This document shows, piece after piece, positions 1 to 6,650 of a stretch of DNA of 40,026 bases. The stretch lies in the NCBI GenBank assembly GCA_964579735.1, contig CAZOHH010000011.1, positions 1 through 40,026 on the forward strand, in the 5' to 3' direction. A program made the position numbers and the translations under genes. Below the pieces are notes generated by a model. It did not search any database and was not told the DNA's origin. It saw only the letters and a list, made by a program, of their open reading frames with translations. Numbering within the stretch: the stretch's first letter is position 1; the number at the start of each line of letters is the position of its first letter. This stretch comes from CAILLO01 sp964579735 (lineage in GTDB: Bacteria > Bacillota > Clostridia > Saccharofermentanales > UBA5734).

Positions 1-342
1 CTCACGCAGGAGCTTGGCGGCGTGGTTGCCGTGGCCGACTCCGACCTTGCGGTCGTCCGCGACGGAGCCGGGGATGCAGAAGCACTGGAGACCTTCGCCG
101 ATCGCGACGGCGGCTTCCGCTGCCTTGGTCTTGCCCTGCTTGATGGCGATGGCGGCGCCGACGACGTACGCCCAGGCGGCGTTCTCGAAGGCGATGGGTT
201 GAATCTGCTTGCAGATATTGTAGGCATCGACGCCCTTGTCGTCGCAGATCTTCCTGGCTTCTTCCAGGGAGGCGATGCCGTTCTTCTTCAGGGCGGCGTC
301 GATCTGTGCGATGCGTCGGTCGTAGCTTTCGAACAATGCCAT
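1..342 (-). CDS. GGGtGRT family protein (3' end outside window)
   Basis: The first 114 residues are visible, from an ATG at 342 preceded by AAAGGAG; the rest lies beyond the window edge (family members are, from memory, about 330 residues). The N-terminus MALFESYDRRIAQIDAAL, the segment IQPIAFENAAWAYVVGAA and the stretch CIPGSVADDRKVGVGHGNHA match what I recall of the GGGtGRT family, named for a glycine-rich motif further downstream that cannot be seen here. The gene follows the NifU-like scaffold gene after 27 bases and is surely co-transcribed with it; this pairing is common in Clostridia. The biochemical role is not established; the partner suggests a link to Fe-S cluster or redox metabolism, which is inference. 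Confidence 0.85.
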   Translation of the reverse strand, partial: MALFESYDRRIAQIDAALKKNGIASLEEARKICDDKGVDAYNICKQIQPIAFENAAWAYVVGAAIAIKQGKTKAAEAAVAIGEGLQCFCIPGSVADDRKVGVGHGNHAAKLLRE

Positions 343-369
343 GAGGGTCGCTCCTTTCGCGGCTTCCGC

Positions 370-1062
370 CTACTCGTGCCGGGGGTCGATGGTACGGACG
401 GCCTCGTCGAAGCGGCCATACTGGCTGGTCGCCTTCTTGAGGGCTTCGTCTGCGGGTACGCCCTTCTTGATCGACTCCATCATCTTGCCGATATGGACGA
501 ACTGGTAGCCGATGATCTGATCGTCCGCGTCGAGAGCGGTCTTGGTGACGTATCCTTCGGCCATCTCGAGGTAGCGGGGGCCCTTCTCGAGCGTCCCGTA
601 CATGGTGCCGACCTGGCTGCACAGACCCTTGCCGAGATCCTCGAGGCCGGCGCCGACGGGCAGACCGCCCTCTGAGAACGCGGACTGGGTGCGGCCGTAA
701 GCGATCTGGAGGAAGAGTTCACGCATCGCGGTGTTGATGGCGTCGCAGACGAGGTCGGTATTGAGGGCTTCCAGAATGGTCTTGCCTGGGAGGATTTCGG
801 CGGCCATGGCGGCGGAGTGGGTCATCCCGGAACAGCCGATGGTCTCGACGAGCGCCTCGACGATCACGCCTTCCTTGACGTTGAGCGAGAGCTTGCAGGC
901 ACCCTGCTGCGGGGCGCACCAGCCGATGCCGTGCGTGAATCCCGAGATGTCCTTGATTTCGCGCGACTGCACCCACTTCCCCTCCTGGGGGATCGGCGCA
1001 GGACCGTGGTTCGGTCCTTTGGCGACGCAGGTCATGGCTTCGATCTCATGCGTATAGATCAT
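370..1062 (-). CDS. NifU-like iron-sulfur cluster assembly scaffold protein
   Basis: 230 residues, ATG at 1062 with AAAGGAG upstream. A NifU_N/IscU-like fold is indicated by three well-placed cysteine regions: GWCAPQQGACKLSL, the hallmark VETIGCSGMTHSAAMAAEIL followed by PGKTI, and GLCSQVG. In this family the cysteines hold a nascent [2Fe-2S] cluster for transfer to apoproteins in the cytoplasm. It differs from classical IscU by an N-terminal extension with an extra cysteine (MTCVAKG) and a long C-terminal helical tail. No cysteine desulfurase (iscS/sufS) is adjacent; the partner is the downstream GGGtGRT gene. The family call is firm; its exact client proteins are unknown. Confidence 0.85.
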   Translation of the reverse strand: MIYTHEIEAMTCVAKGPNHGPAPIPQEGKWVQSREIKDISGFTHGIGWCAPQQGACKLSLNVKEGVIVEALVETIGCSGMTHSAAMAAEILPGKTILEALNTDLVCDAINTAMRELFLQIAYGRTQSAFSEGGLPVGAGLEDLGKGLCSQVGTMYGTLEKGPRYLEMAEGYVTKTALDADDQIIGYQFVHIGKMMESIKKGVPADEALKKATSQYGRFDEAVRTIDPRHE

Positions 1063-1142
1063 GGATCCAACTCCTTTCGAGACCCTCGGGCAGCAGGACG
1101 TTGAGGTCCCCTGTTACCGACTTTTCAATGCTTTCGGAGTTA

Positions 1143-1148
1143 GATTAT
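1143..1148 (-). promoter_or_regulatory. -10 element (TATAAT) for the NifU-like/GGGtGRT operon
   Basis: Reading the minus strand there is an exact TATAAT about 80 bases upstream of the ATG at 1062. No good -35 hexamer sits 17 bases further upstream. It faces away from the prfA promoter, the two -10 boxes being about 20 bp apart. Confidence 0.45.
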
Positions 1149-1163
1149 ACCGAACGGGTAATG

Positions 1164-1169
1164 TATAAT
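1164..1169 (+). promoter_or_regulatory. -10 element (TATAAT) for the prfA operon
   Basis: Exact TATAAT 38 bases before the prfA ATG, with a weak -35 candidate TTAGAT at 1140-1145 (18-bp spacer). Predicted start near 1176 gives a leader of about 30 bases. Confidence 0.5.
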
Positions 1170-1207
1170 CCATAGGGCAGTTGCACAGGAACACAAAGGG
1201 GACAAGC

Positions 1208-2284
1208 ATGCTGGACAGGCTGAAAGGCGTCGAAGACCGCTACGAGGAGTTGAACATACTCCTCGGGGATCCGTCGATGTTCTCCGATCAGGAGAGATAT
1301 CAGAAAATCGTCAAGGAACACGCGGAGCTTTCTCCCATCGTGGACCGGTATCGCGCCTATGCGCAGACCGTCCGCGAGATCGAGGAGGGCCGCGAACTCA
1401 TGACCGGAGCCACGGACCACGAATTCCGCGAGCTGGTCCGCGAGGACCTGAATCGGCTCGAGGCGCTCTCCGTGGAGCTCGAGGGGCAGCTGCGCGAACT
1501 GATCGCGCCTCGGGACCCCAACGACAACCGAAATGTGATCGTGGAGATCCGCGGCGGAGCCGGCGGGGAGGAGGCGGCGCTGTTCGCGGCCGTCCTGTAC
1601 CGGATGTACACGCAATATGCGACTCGTCTAGGCTGGAAGCACGAGATCCTGGACCTGAACGAGACCGAAATCGGTGGTTTCAAGGAAGTCATCTTCTCCA
1701 TAGACGGCAAGGGCGCGTTCAGCCGCCTGAAATACGAGAGCGGAGTGCACCGCGTGCAGCGCGTTCCGGTGACGGAGTCCGGTGGCAGGATCCACACGTC
1801 GACGGTGACCGTCGCCGTCCTCCCGGAAGCCGACGAGGTCGACGTGGAGATCAATCCCAACGACCTCGAGATCGATACCTACCGGGCGTCTGGCGCCGGA
1901 GGCCAGCACATCAACAAGACCGAATCCGCGATCCGCATCACGCATAAGCCCAGCGGCATGGTCGTGACCTGCCAGGACCAGCGTTCGCAGTACAAGAACA
2001 AGGACAAGGCGATGATGGTCCTCCGTTCGCGCCTGTTCGAGGCCGCGATCGCCAAGCAGGCCGGCGCCATCGCCGCCGACCGGAAGAGCCAGGTGGGCAC
2101 CGGCGACCGCAGCGAGCGGATCCGTACCTACAATTACCCACAGAGCCGGGTGACCGACCATCGGATCGGGCTGACTCTCTACAAGATCGATTCCATCCTC
2201 GAGGGTGACCTCGACGACGTGATCAACGCACTGGTCGCCGCCGACCGTGCCGACGCCCTCGGGCGCGGCGACGCGGAGGACTGA
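1208..2284 (+). CDS. prfA: Peptide chain release factor 1
   Basis: 358 residues, the normal RF1 length. RF1 reads UAA and UAG stop codons on the ribosome and triggers peptide release. The class I release-factor GGQ motif is at residues 231-233 (GAGGQHINKTES) and the codon-recognition tripeptide of the PxT type is PVT at 187-189, which separates it from RF2 (SPF). The start at 1208 is chosen over an upstream in-frame TTG at 1181 because AAGGGG sits at the right distance and MLDRLKGVEDRYEEL is the usual N-terminus. It heads a tight operon with tsaC (7 bases downstream) and ywlE. prmC, the glutamine methyltransferase that often follows prfA, is not here. Confidence 0.97.
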   Translation: MLDRLKGVEDRYEELNILLGDPSMFSDQERYQKIVKEHAELSPIVDRYRAYAQTVREIEEGRELMTGATDHEFRELVREDLNRLEALSVELEGQLRELIAPRDPNDNRNVIVEIRGGAGGEEAALFAAVLYRMYTQYATRLGWKHEILDLNETEIGGFKEVIFSIDGKGAFSRLKYESGVHRVQRVPVTESGGRIHTSTVTVAVLPEADEVDVEINPNDLEIDTYRASGAGGQHINKTESAIRITHKPSGMVVTCQDQRSQYKNKDKAMMVLRSRLFEAAIAKQAGAIAADRKSQVGTGDRSERIRTYNYPQSRVTDHRIGLTLYKIDSILEGDLDDVINALVAADRADALGRGDAED

Positions 2285-2291
2285 GGACGCC

Positions 2292-3413
2292 ATGCCCGCA
2301 CGATCCAAAGCCATCGAGCATGACACCGTCATCGTCACCGTGGACCCTCGTTCCTTCGACGAGTCCCTCCTGCGTCCCTGCGCTGAAACCTTGCGCACCG
2401 GAGGACTCGTCGCTTTCCCGACCGAGACGGTCTATGGCCTCGGGGCGGATGCTCTCTCGGCCCGGGCCGTCGCAGGCATTTTCGCGGCCAAGGGCAGACC
2501 CTCGGACAATCCCCTGATCGTGCATGTCGCCACCGTGGAGGACATCGCCCCCCTGGTCGCGGACATTCCTCCGCTCGCCCGACTGCTGATGGATGCGTTC
2601 ATGCCGGGGCCATTGACTCTGGTGCTGCGCCGCTCGTCCCTGGTGCCCGATGTCGTCACGGCCGGGCTCGATACGGTTGCAGTCCGCGTTCCCTCGCACC
2701 CGGTGGCATGCGCACTGATCCGCTTGGCCGGCGTCCCAGTCGCGGCCCCGTCCGCGAACCGTTCCGGACGTCCAAGCCCGACCCGTGCCGAGCATGTCCT
2801 CGAGGACATGGACGGCCGGATCCCTTGGATCGTGGACGGGGGTCCCTGCGGCGTCGGCCTCGAGTCCACGGTGGTCGATGCCAGAGGCGAGGTCCCCGTG
2901 ATCCTGCGCCCTGGCGCCGTGACCGCGGAGCATCTGTACCTCGCGACCGGCATGGACCCCATCGACGCGTCGACGCAGATCACATCACCCGGCACGCCCC
3001 GCTCCCCCGGCCTCAAGTATCGGCACTACGCCCCGCGCGCCGTCCTCCTCGTCGCCGACGGTCCGGACGACGAGGCCCGTGCCGACCGCCTTCTGTCCCT
3101 GGCTGCCGAGGAAATCGCCGCAGGTAGACGCGTCGGGCTCTTCGCGCCACACGACACCTTGCTCTCGTTGAACTGTCCGCTGGTCTCCTCCGCCGTGCCG
3201 CGCGGCCGCATCGTCCTGTCCATCGACTGGGGCCGCACAGATGACGCGCTGGCTGCGTCGGCCGCCCTGTTCGACGCCTTGCGGCGATTGGACGAGGCCG
3301 GCGCGGAAGTGATCGTCGCCCAGACCGTCGCTCCCGAGGGCATCGGAGCCGCCTTCCGCAACCGCTTGGAGAAAGCGGCGGGAGGTCCGGTCATGGAGGT
3401 GCAGGGGTCATGA
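2292..3413 (+). CDS. tsaC: L-threonylcarbamoyladenylate synthase (Sua5/YwlC type)
   Basis: 373 residues, the length of the two-domain Sua5/YwlC form rather than short TsaC. The enzyme makes threonylcarbamoyl-AMP from threonine, bicarbonate and ATP, the first step of t6A37 modification of ANN-decoding tRNAs. The YrdC-like domain (about 15-210) carries VAFPTETVYGLGADA, the KGRPSDNPLIVHV nucleotide site and PVAAPSANRSGRPSPT. A linker with LKYRHYAPRA follows, then the C-terminal Sua5 domain (about 250-370), which caps the active site in the family. ATG at 2292 uses TGAGGA, overlapping the prfA stop. The gene ends in an ATGA overlap with ywlE, so the two are translationally coupled. Confidence 0.94.
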   Translation: MPARSKAIEHDTVIVTVDPRSFDESLLRPCAETLRTGGLVAFPTETVYGLGADALSARAVAGIFAAKGRPSDNPLIVHVATVEDIAPLVADIPPLARLLMDAFMPGPLTLVLRRSSLVPDVVTAGLDTVAVRVPSHPVACALIRLAGVPVAAPSANRSGRPSPTRAEHVLEDMDGRIPWIVDGGPCGVGLESTVVDARGEVPVILRPGAVTAEHLYLATGMDPIDASTQITSPGTPRSPGLKYRHYAPRAVLLVADGPDDEARADRLLSLAAEEIAAGRRVGLFAPHDTLLSLNCPLVSSAVPRGRIVLSIDWGRTDDALAASAALFDALRRLDEAGAEVIVAQTVAPEGIGAAFRNRLEKAAGGPVMEVQGS

Positions 3414-3850
3414 GGGTGCTCTTCGTCTGCACGGGCAATACCTGCCGAAGCCCCATGGCGGCCGCGGCATTCAACCAGCTTGCAGCGCGCGCGGACCTGC
3501 CGCACGTCGCGATGTCGGCCGGACTCCACGCCTTCGAGGGAGCGCCGGCTACGGAGGAGGCATCCCAGGCCGTGAAGGAGAGATTCGGCACGGATCTTGA
3601 AGACCACCGCGCCCACAGAGTGACGAAAGCGGATATCGAAGTCGCAGACGTCGTGTTCGCGATGACCGAGAGCCATAGGGACGCGCTGTGCAGGCTATAC
3701 CCCGAAGCGGCCGAAAGGATCCGGACCCTTTTCCCGGATCGCGACGTAGCCGACCCGATCGGTGCAGGTCGGGACGCTTATGCCTCGACGCTGGACGGCT
3801 TGACCGTCGCCGTTCGCACCTGGCTGGACACTACTGCAGAATCCTGTTGA
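3410..3850 (+). CDS. ywlE: Low-molecular-weight protein arginine phosphatase (YwlE type)
   Basis: 146 residues of the low-molecular-weight phosphatase fold. The P-loop CTGNTCRS is at residues 7-14, with nucleophile Cys7 and Arg13; the general-acid aspartate is in VADPIGAG. Thr11 occupies the position that in Bacillus YwlE selects phospho-arginine over phospho-tyrosine (established for that enzyme), so arginine phosphatase is the better call. Such enzymes reverse McsB-catalysed protein arginine phosphorylation in stress control; no mcsB is in the window. The ATG overlaps the tsaC stop (ATGA). The TGA stop lies within the TTGACA of the tRNA-cluster promoter. Confidence 0.88.
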   Translation: MRVLFVCTGNTCRSPMAAAAFNQLAARADLPHVAMSAGLHAFEGAPATEEASQAVKERFGTDLEDHRAHRVTKADIEVADVVFAMTESHRDALCRLYPEAAERIRTLFPDRDVADPIGAGRDAYASTLDGLTVAVRTWLDTTAESC

Positions 3851-3876
3851 CATTGCGACGATACCACTGATAGAAT
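3847..3876 (+). promoter_or_regulatory. Strong promoter of the tRNA cluster
   Basis: Consensus TTGACA at 3847-3852 and TAGAAT at 3871-3876, spacer 18. The -35 overlaps the stop codon of ywlE. Predicted start near 3883, 46 bases before tRNA-Met. The leader contains a hairpin with stem GCACGG/CCGTGC at 3888-3905. Confidence 0.8.
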
Positions 3877-3928
3877 CATGAAGCGTTGCACGGGGAAAAC
3901 CGTGCCATGTATCTGGTAGATGGTCCAT

Positions 3929-4005
3929 GGCGGTATAGCTCAGCTGGTTAGAGCGTTCGGTTCATACCCGAATTGTCGTTGGTTCGAATCCGACTACCGC
4001 TACCA
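3929..4005 (+). tRNA. tRNA-Met (CAT), elongator type
   Basis: 77 bases with encoded CCA. Acceptor GGCGGTA pairs with TACCGCT (first pair G-U), D-arm GCTC/GAGC, anticodon stem TTCGG/CCGAA with loop TTCATAC (anticodon CAT), T-loop TTCGAAT. It lacks the three consecutive G-C pairs of initiator tRNA, so it is the elongator. The Ile2 (lysidine) alternative is less likely given the close resemblance to Bacillota elongator tRNA-Met. Confidence 0.93.
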
Positions 4006-4008
4006 CCA

Positions 4009-4083
4009 GGCCCGTTGGTCAAGCGGTCAAGACACCGCCCTTTCACGGCGGGAACAGGAGTTCGATTCTCCTACGGGTCACCA
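4009..4083 (+). tRNA. tRNA-Glu (TTC)
   Basis: 75 bases with encoded CCA. Acceptor GGCCCGT/ACGGGTC, anticodon stem CCGCC/GGCGG, loop CTTTCAC giving anticodon TTC. It starts three bases after the CCA of tRNA-Met. Confidence 0.95.
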
Positions 4084-4092
4084 GATTCCCTC

Positions 4093-4169
4093 GGGTGTTT
4101 AGCTCAGCTGGTTAGAGCACGTGCTTCACACGCACGGGGTCACAGGTTCAAGTCCTGTAATACCCACCA
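4093..4169 (+). tRNA. tRNA-Val (CAC)
   Basis: 77 bases with encoded CCA. Acceptor GGGTGTT/AATACCC, anticodon stem CGTGC/GCACG, loop TTCACAC giving anticodon CAC, which reads GUG. A dedicated GUG reader fits a GC-rich genome. Confidence 0.95.
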
Positions 4170-4172
4170 CAT

Positions 4173-4247
4173 GCGGGATTAACTCAGTGGTAGAGTGTCA
4201 CCTTGCCAAGGTGAAAGTCGCGAGTCCGAATCTCGTATCCCGCTCCA
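4173..4247 (+). tRNA. tRNA-Gly (GCC), copy 1
   Basis: 75 bases with encoded CCA. Acceptor GCGGGAT/ATCCCGC, anticodon stem TCACC/GGTGA, loop TTGCCAA giving anticodon GCC. Identical over all 75 bases to the copy at 5554-5628. Confidence 0.96.
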
Positions 4248-4254
4248 GCCAGCT

Positions 4255-4282
4255 GTCCGGCGTGCCGAAAGGTGCGCCGGAC
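4255..4282 (+). other. 12-bp hairpin with GAAA tetraloop in the tRNA spacer
   Basis: The spacer between tRNA-Gly and tRNA-Cys is almost entirely one hairpin: GTCCGGCGTGCC, loop GAAA, GGTGCGCCGGAC, ten Watson-Crick and two G-U pairs. No T-tract follows, so it is a poor intrinsic terminator. It may guide tRNA processing or partly pause transcription; this is inference. Confidence 0.7.
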
Positions 4283-4289
4283 CCGTAAC

Positions 4290-4364
4290 GGCACCATAGC
4301 CAAGAGGTAAGGCAGAGGTCTGCAAAACCTTTACGCCCCGGTTCAAATCCGGGTGGTGCCTCCA
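4290..4364 (+). tRNA. tRNA-Cys (GCA)
   Basis: 75 bases with encoded CCA. Acceptor GGCACCA/TGGTGCC, discriminator U73 (typical for Cys), anticodon stem GAGGT/ACCTT, loop CTGCAAA giving anticodon GCA. Confidence 0.95.
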
Positions 4365-4373
4365 GGATCCCTG

Positions 4374-4403
4374 GACGGCCTCCGGCAACGGGGGCCGTCT
4401 TCT
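4374..4403 (+). terminator. Terminator-like hairpin after tRNA-Cys
   Basis: Stem GACGGCCTCCG, loop GCAA, CGGGGGCCGTC (one G-U pair), followed only by TTCT. The weak U-tract suggests partial termination and possible read-through into the gene at 4429. Confidence 0.55.
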
Positions 4404-4428
4404 ATCGCCAGAACACAGGAGGAGACCG

Positions 4429-5370
4429 ATGCGTCGAACCGAGTCCGTGATCCGCAAGGAGGCCGCGAGCCTGATGGAATCCTTCAACAGGGCCCTCGCG
4501 GACGCATTCGACGCTTTCCTCGGATCGGTCGAGAGCGAGGAGAACCTTCGCGAACCGGACTTCGAGGAGAGCATGCGCAACAGCACGCTCAACGACCTCC
4601 AGGATTGGTTCGCCGCGCCGCAGGAGGCATTGTCCGGACGGTCTCCCGGCCAGGCCATCGATGACCTGGACTCCGTCGCCGAGGCGGTCCTCTATTTCGA
4701 GGAAGCCGCCGTCCACTGCGACGATGCGATTCCCGATCTTCTGAAAGTGAAGCTGGGCTCCTTCGGGTCGGATGCCGTCGACGCGTTGATGACTCTCGCT
4801 CTCCGACCGTCATGGGAGGCTGGTCCCGAAACCCCCGTTCGCCCCGTTGCACTGGCAATCGCCGGTCGCGCCATCGAACTCCTCGGGGAATGGGAGACCC
4901 GCGAAGCACTGGAACTGTTCGCCGCGAAGTTCGAAAGCCTTTCCGAGCCGGACGAGGGAATCGCGGAGTTCTTCCGCACCTATTGCGTCGCCGTCGGACC
5001 GGAGGCGGCGAAGGTACTCGCGGCGTGTGTCGAGAAGGCTGCGCGCGAAGAGGACTCGGCGCTCGACGGGCCCTATGACTACATGGTCATCGCCATCGCG
5101 GACATCGGACGGAAAGCGCCGGACGAACGGCTGTTCCAGTGCCTGCGCACGGCGTTCCGCAAGATGGAGCACAAGGCCGTGGGCGCGATCTGCCTGGGGG
5201 ATTATGGAGACGGGCGAGCCGTTTCCGCTTTGAAGGGATTTCTGGACCGATTCGAGGGACGCGTCGACCGCCAGACCTTCTATGAGGTGACCAACGCGAT
5301 CCGTCGCCTCGGCGGCGAGCTGGCCGATGTCCGCAACCCCTTCGCCGCGGACGGGGAGAGGCCGAGCTAG
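4429..5370 (+). CDS. HEAT-like helical repeat protein of unknown function
   Basis: 313 residues; ATG preceded by AGGAGGAG six bases upstream, an excellent site. I do not recognise a named family. The protein is acidic, with no signal peptide or membrane segment, and looks all-helical. From about residue 210 two HEAT-type units are visible: AIADIGRKAPDERLFQCLRTAF and AICLGDYGDGRAVSALKGFL, the second with the typical LGDYGDGRAV turn; a third follows (NAIRRLGGELADVRN). HEAT arrays usually bind proteins or nucleic acids. It lies between two tRNA transcription units and has no own obvious promoter, so it may be read from the tRNA promoter past the weak terminator. Its TAG stop is part of a 20-bp repeat. 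Confidence 0.75.
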   Translation: MRRTESVIRKEAASLMESFNRALADAFDAFLGSVESEENLREPDFEESMRNSTLNDLQDWFAAPQEALSGRSPGQAIDDLDSVAEAVLYFEEAAVHCDDAIPDLLKVKLGSFGSDAVDALMTLALRPSWEAGPETPVRPVALAIAGRAIELLGEWETREALELFAAKFESLSEPDEGIAEFFRTYCVAVGPEAAKVLAACVEKAAREEDSALDGPYDYMVIAIADIGRKAPDERLFQCLRTAFRKMEHKAVGAICLGDYGDGRAVSALKGFLDRFEGRVDRQTFYEVTNAIRRLGGELADVRNPFAADGERPS

Positions 5371-5386
5371 AAGAGTCGCGGCAGCG
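5367..5386. repeat. Direct repeat copy 1 (20 bp)
   Basis: CTAGAAGAGTCGCGGCAGCG, identical to 5492-5511, period 125 bp. This copy contains the stop codon of the HEAT-like gene. Confidence 0.85.
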
Positions 5387-5429
5387 GCACCGTAAGAGCT
5401 TCGCGGTACTGGAGCCGCCGTAATCTTCA

Positions 5430-5493
5430 AGAGCGAGTAAAGCCTCCACCTGCCACGATGCCAGATGGCATCGTACGGCGGAGGACTCGCTCT
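5430..5493. repeat. Long stacked inverted repeat between HEAT-like gene and tRNA-Gly copy 2
   Basis: Three nested perfect stems: AGAGCGAGT (5430-5438) with ACTCGCTCT (5485-5493); CCTCC (5443-5447) with GGAGG (5480-5484); ACGATGCC (5455-5462) with GGCATCGT (5467-5474), loop AGAT. It has no T-tract. It could be a small structured RNA, a 3' stability element or a degenerate repeat element; nothing in the sequence decides. Confidence 0.75.
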
Positions 5494-5511
5494 AGAAGAG
5501 TCGCGGCAGCG
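5492..5511. repeat. Direct repeat copy 2 (20 bp)
   Basis: Second exact copy of CTAGAAGAGTCGCGGCAGCG, ending two bases before the -35 of the tRNA-Gly promoter. Confidence 0.85.
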
Positions 5512-5513
5512 TA

Positions 5514-5543
5514 TTGACACGCGGCGAAGCTCCATAATATAAT
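5514..5543 (+). promoter_or_regulatory. Consensus promoter of tRNA-Gly copy 2
   Basis: Exact TTGACA at 5514-5519 and exact TATAAT at 5538-5543, spacer 18. Predicted start near 5550, four bases before the mature tRNA 5' end, so the 5' leader is almost absent. Confidence 0.88.
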
Positions 5544-5553
5544 CGCCGTGCGC

Positions 5554-5628
5554 GCGGGATTAACTCAGTGGTAGAGTGTCACCTTGCCAAGGTGAAAGTC
5601 GCGAGTCCGAATCTCGTATCCCGCTCCA
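5554..5628 (+). tRNA. tRNA-Gly (GCC), copy 2
   Basis: Perfect duplicate of the tRNA-Gly at 4173-4247, with encoded CCA, but as a single-gene unit with its own consensus promoter and terminator. Confidence 0.96.
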
Positions 5629-5638
5629 AGAATCCCTG

Positions 5639-5666
5639 AAAGGGCCGGATGATCGTCCGGCCCTTT
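5639..5666 (+). terminator. Intrinsic terminator of tRNA-Gly copy 2
   Basis: 11-bp perfect stem AAAGGGCCGGA, loop TGATCG, TCCGGCCCTTT, with the T-run inside the 3' arm. It lies 10 bases after the CCA. Confidence 0.7.
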
Positions 5667-5696
5667 CCCATGACCCTCGCGCGTGAAACCGGGCTA

Positions 5697-5705
5697 TGCT
5701 ACACT
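5697..5705 (+). promoter_or_regulatory. Possible extended -10 promoter of hprK
   Basis: TGC followed by TACACT, 27 bases before the hprK start. No -35 match is seen. Confidence 0.35.
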
Positions 5706-5732
5706 GGGAAGGATTCAAGGAGGCGAACCGAC

Positions 5733-6650
5733 ATGATTTCCGTCACCCTGGCGAGCATCATCCATGAATTCCATCTGGAAGAGGTCGTGCCCGGCCGGAA
5801 TCCGGAAGAAATCCGCATCGGCATTGCCGATGTGACGCGTCCCGGGCTGCAGCTGGCAGGCTACTTCGACCATTTCGGCCCCGACCGCATTCAGGTGATA
5901 GGCAACATGGAGACCGCCTACCTAGACCGCTTGACGCCCCGTGAGCGACGTACGCGTCTGGATGCTCTCTTCGCGACCGGAATCCCGTGTCTGATCCTGA
6001 CGCGCAACCACGCCGTATTCCCCGAAATGGAGGCGAGCGCCCGCAAGACGGGTGTTCCTCTCCTTCGCACGAAAAGCACCACTTCCGAATTCATGAGCTC
6101 CCTTTCCAAGTTCCTTAACGTCGAGCTCGCCCCAAGGACCTCTCTTCATGGCGTGTTGATCGAAGTCTATGGCGAAGGCATCCTGATTCTCGGCGAGAGC
6201 GGCGTCGGCAAGTCCGAAACCGCGCTCGAGGTCGTGAAGCGAGGGCACCGCCTGATCGCCGACGACCTGGTCGAGGTCCGCCGCGTGTCGGACACGACGC
6301 TGCTCGGGCGCGCGCCAGAGGTGATCCGACACCTCATCGAGATCCGAGGGATCGGAATCCTGGACGTCAAGGAGCTTTATGGAGTCTCGTCGGTCAAGAT
6401 CCAGGAGAACATCAACTTCGTGATCAACCTCGAGATCTGGGACGAAAGCAAGCAATACGATCGGGTCGGTCTGGTCGAGGAGCACACGGACATTCTCGGC
6501 ATCGATGTTCCCTCCATCACGATTCCCGTCCGACCGGGACGCAACCTCGCCATCATCGTCGAGGTCGCCGCCATCAATTTCCGTCAGAAGCAGATGGGTT
6601 ACAACGCTGCGAAGGCCCTGACCGAAAGGGTCTTCGGTTTCAAGCCGTGA
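5733..6650 (+). CDS. hprK: HPr kinase/phosphorylase
   Basis: 305 residues, usual length. The enzyme phosphorylates and dephosphorylates Ser46 of HPr (and Crh where present), the central switch of carbon catabolite repression in Bacillota. N-terminal domain to about residue 130; the C-terminal kinase domain has the Walker A GESGVGKS at 154-161, then HRLIADDLVEV and the family signature EIRGIGILDVKELYG. The start at 5733 (MISVTLASII) is preceded by AAGGAGG at nine bases; an in-frame ATG further upstream falls in the terminator of tRNA-Gly and is rejected. First gene of hprK-murB-rapZ-whiA; the GTG of murB overlaps its TGA. Confidence 0.96.
   Translation: MISVTLASIIHEFHLEEVVPGRNPEEIRIGIADVTRPGLQLAGYFDHFGPDRIQVIGNMETAYLDRLTPRERRTRLDALFATGIPCLILTRNHAVFPEMEASARKTGVPLLRTKSTTSEFMSSLSKFLNVELAPRTSLHGVLIEVYGEGILILGESGVGKSETALEVVKRGHRLIADDLVEVRRVSDTTLLGRAPEVIRHLIEIRGIGILDVKELYGVSSVKIQENINFVINLEIWDESKQYDRVGLVEEHTDILGIDVPSITIPVRPGRNLAIIVEVAAINFRQKQMGYNAAKALTERVFGFKP

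Noticed and set aside
2..622. 206-residue arginine-rich frame at the window start
   Set aside because: Shadow of the GGGtGRT and NifU-like genes, which have family motifs in another frame.
3929..4005. Initiator tRNA-fMet
   Set aside because: The anticodon stem TTCGG/CCGAA lacks the three G-C pairs of initiators.
5387..5491. Insertion sequence or MITE
   Set aside because: There are flanking 20-bp repeats and internal stems but no terminal inverted repeats or transposase; reported only as a structured repeat segment.
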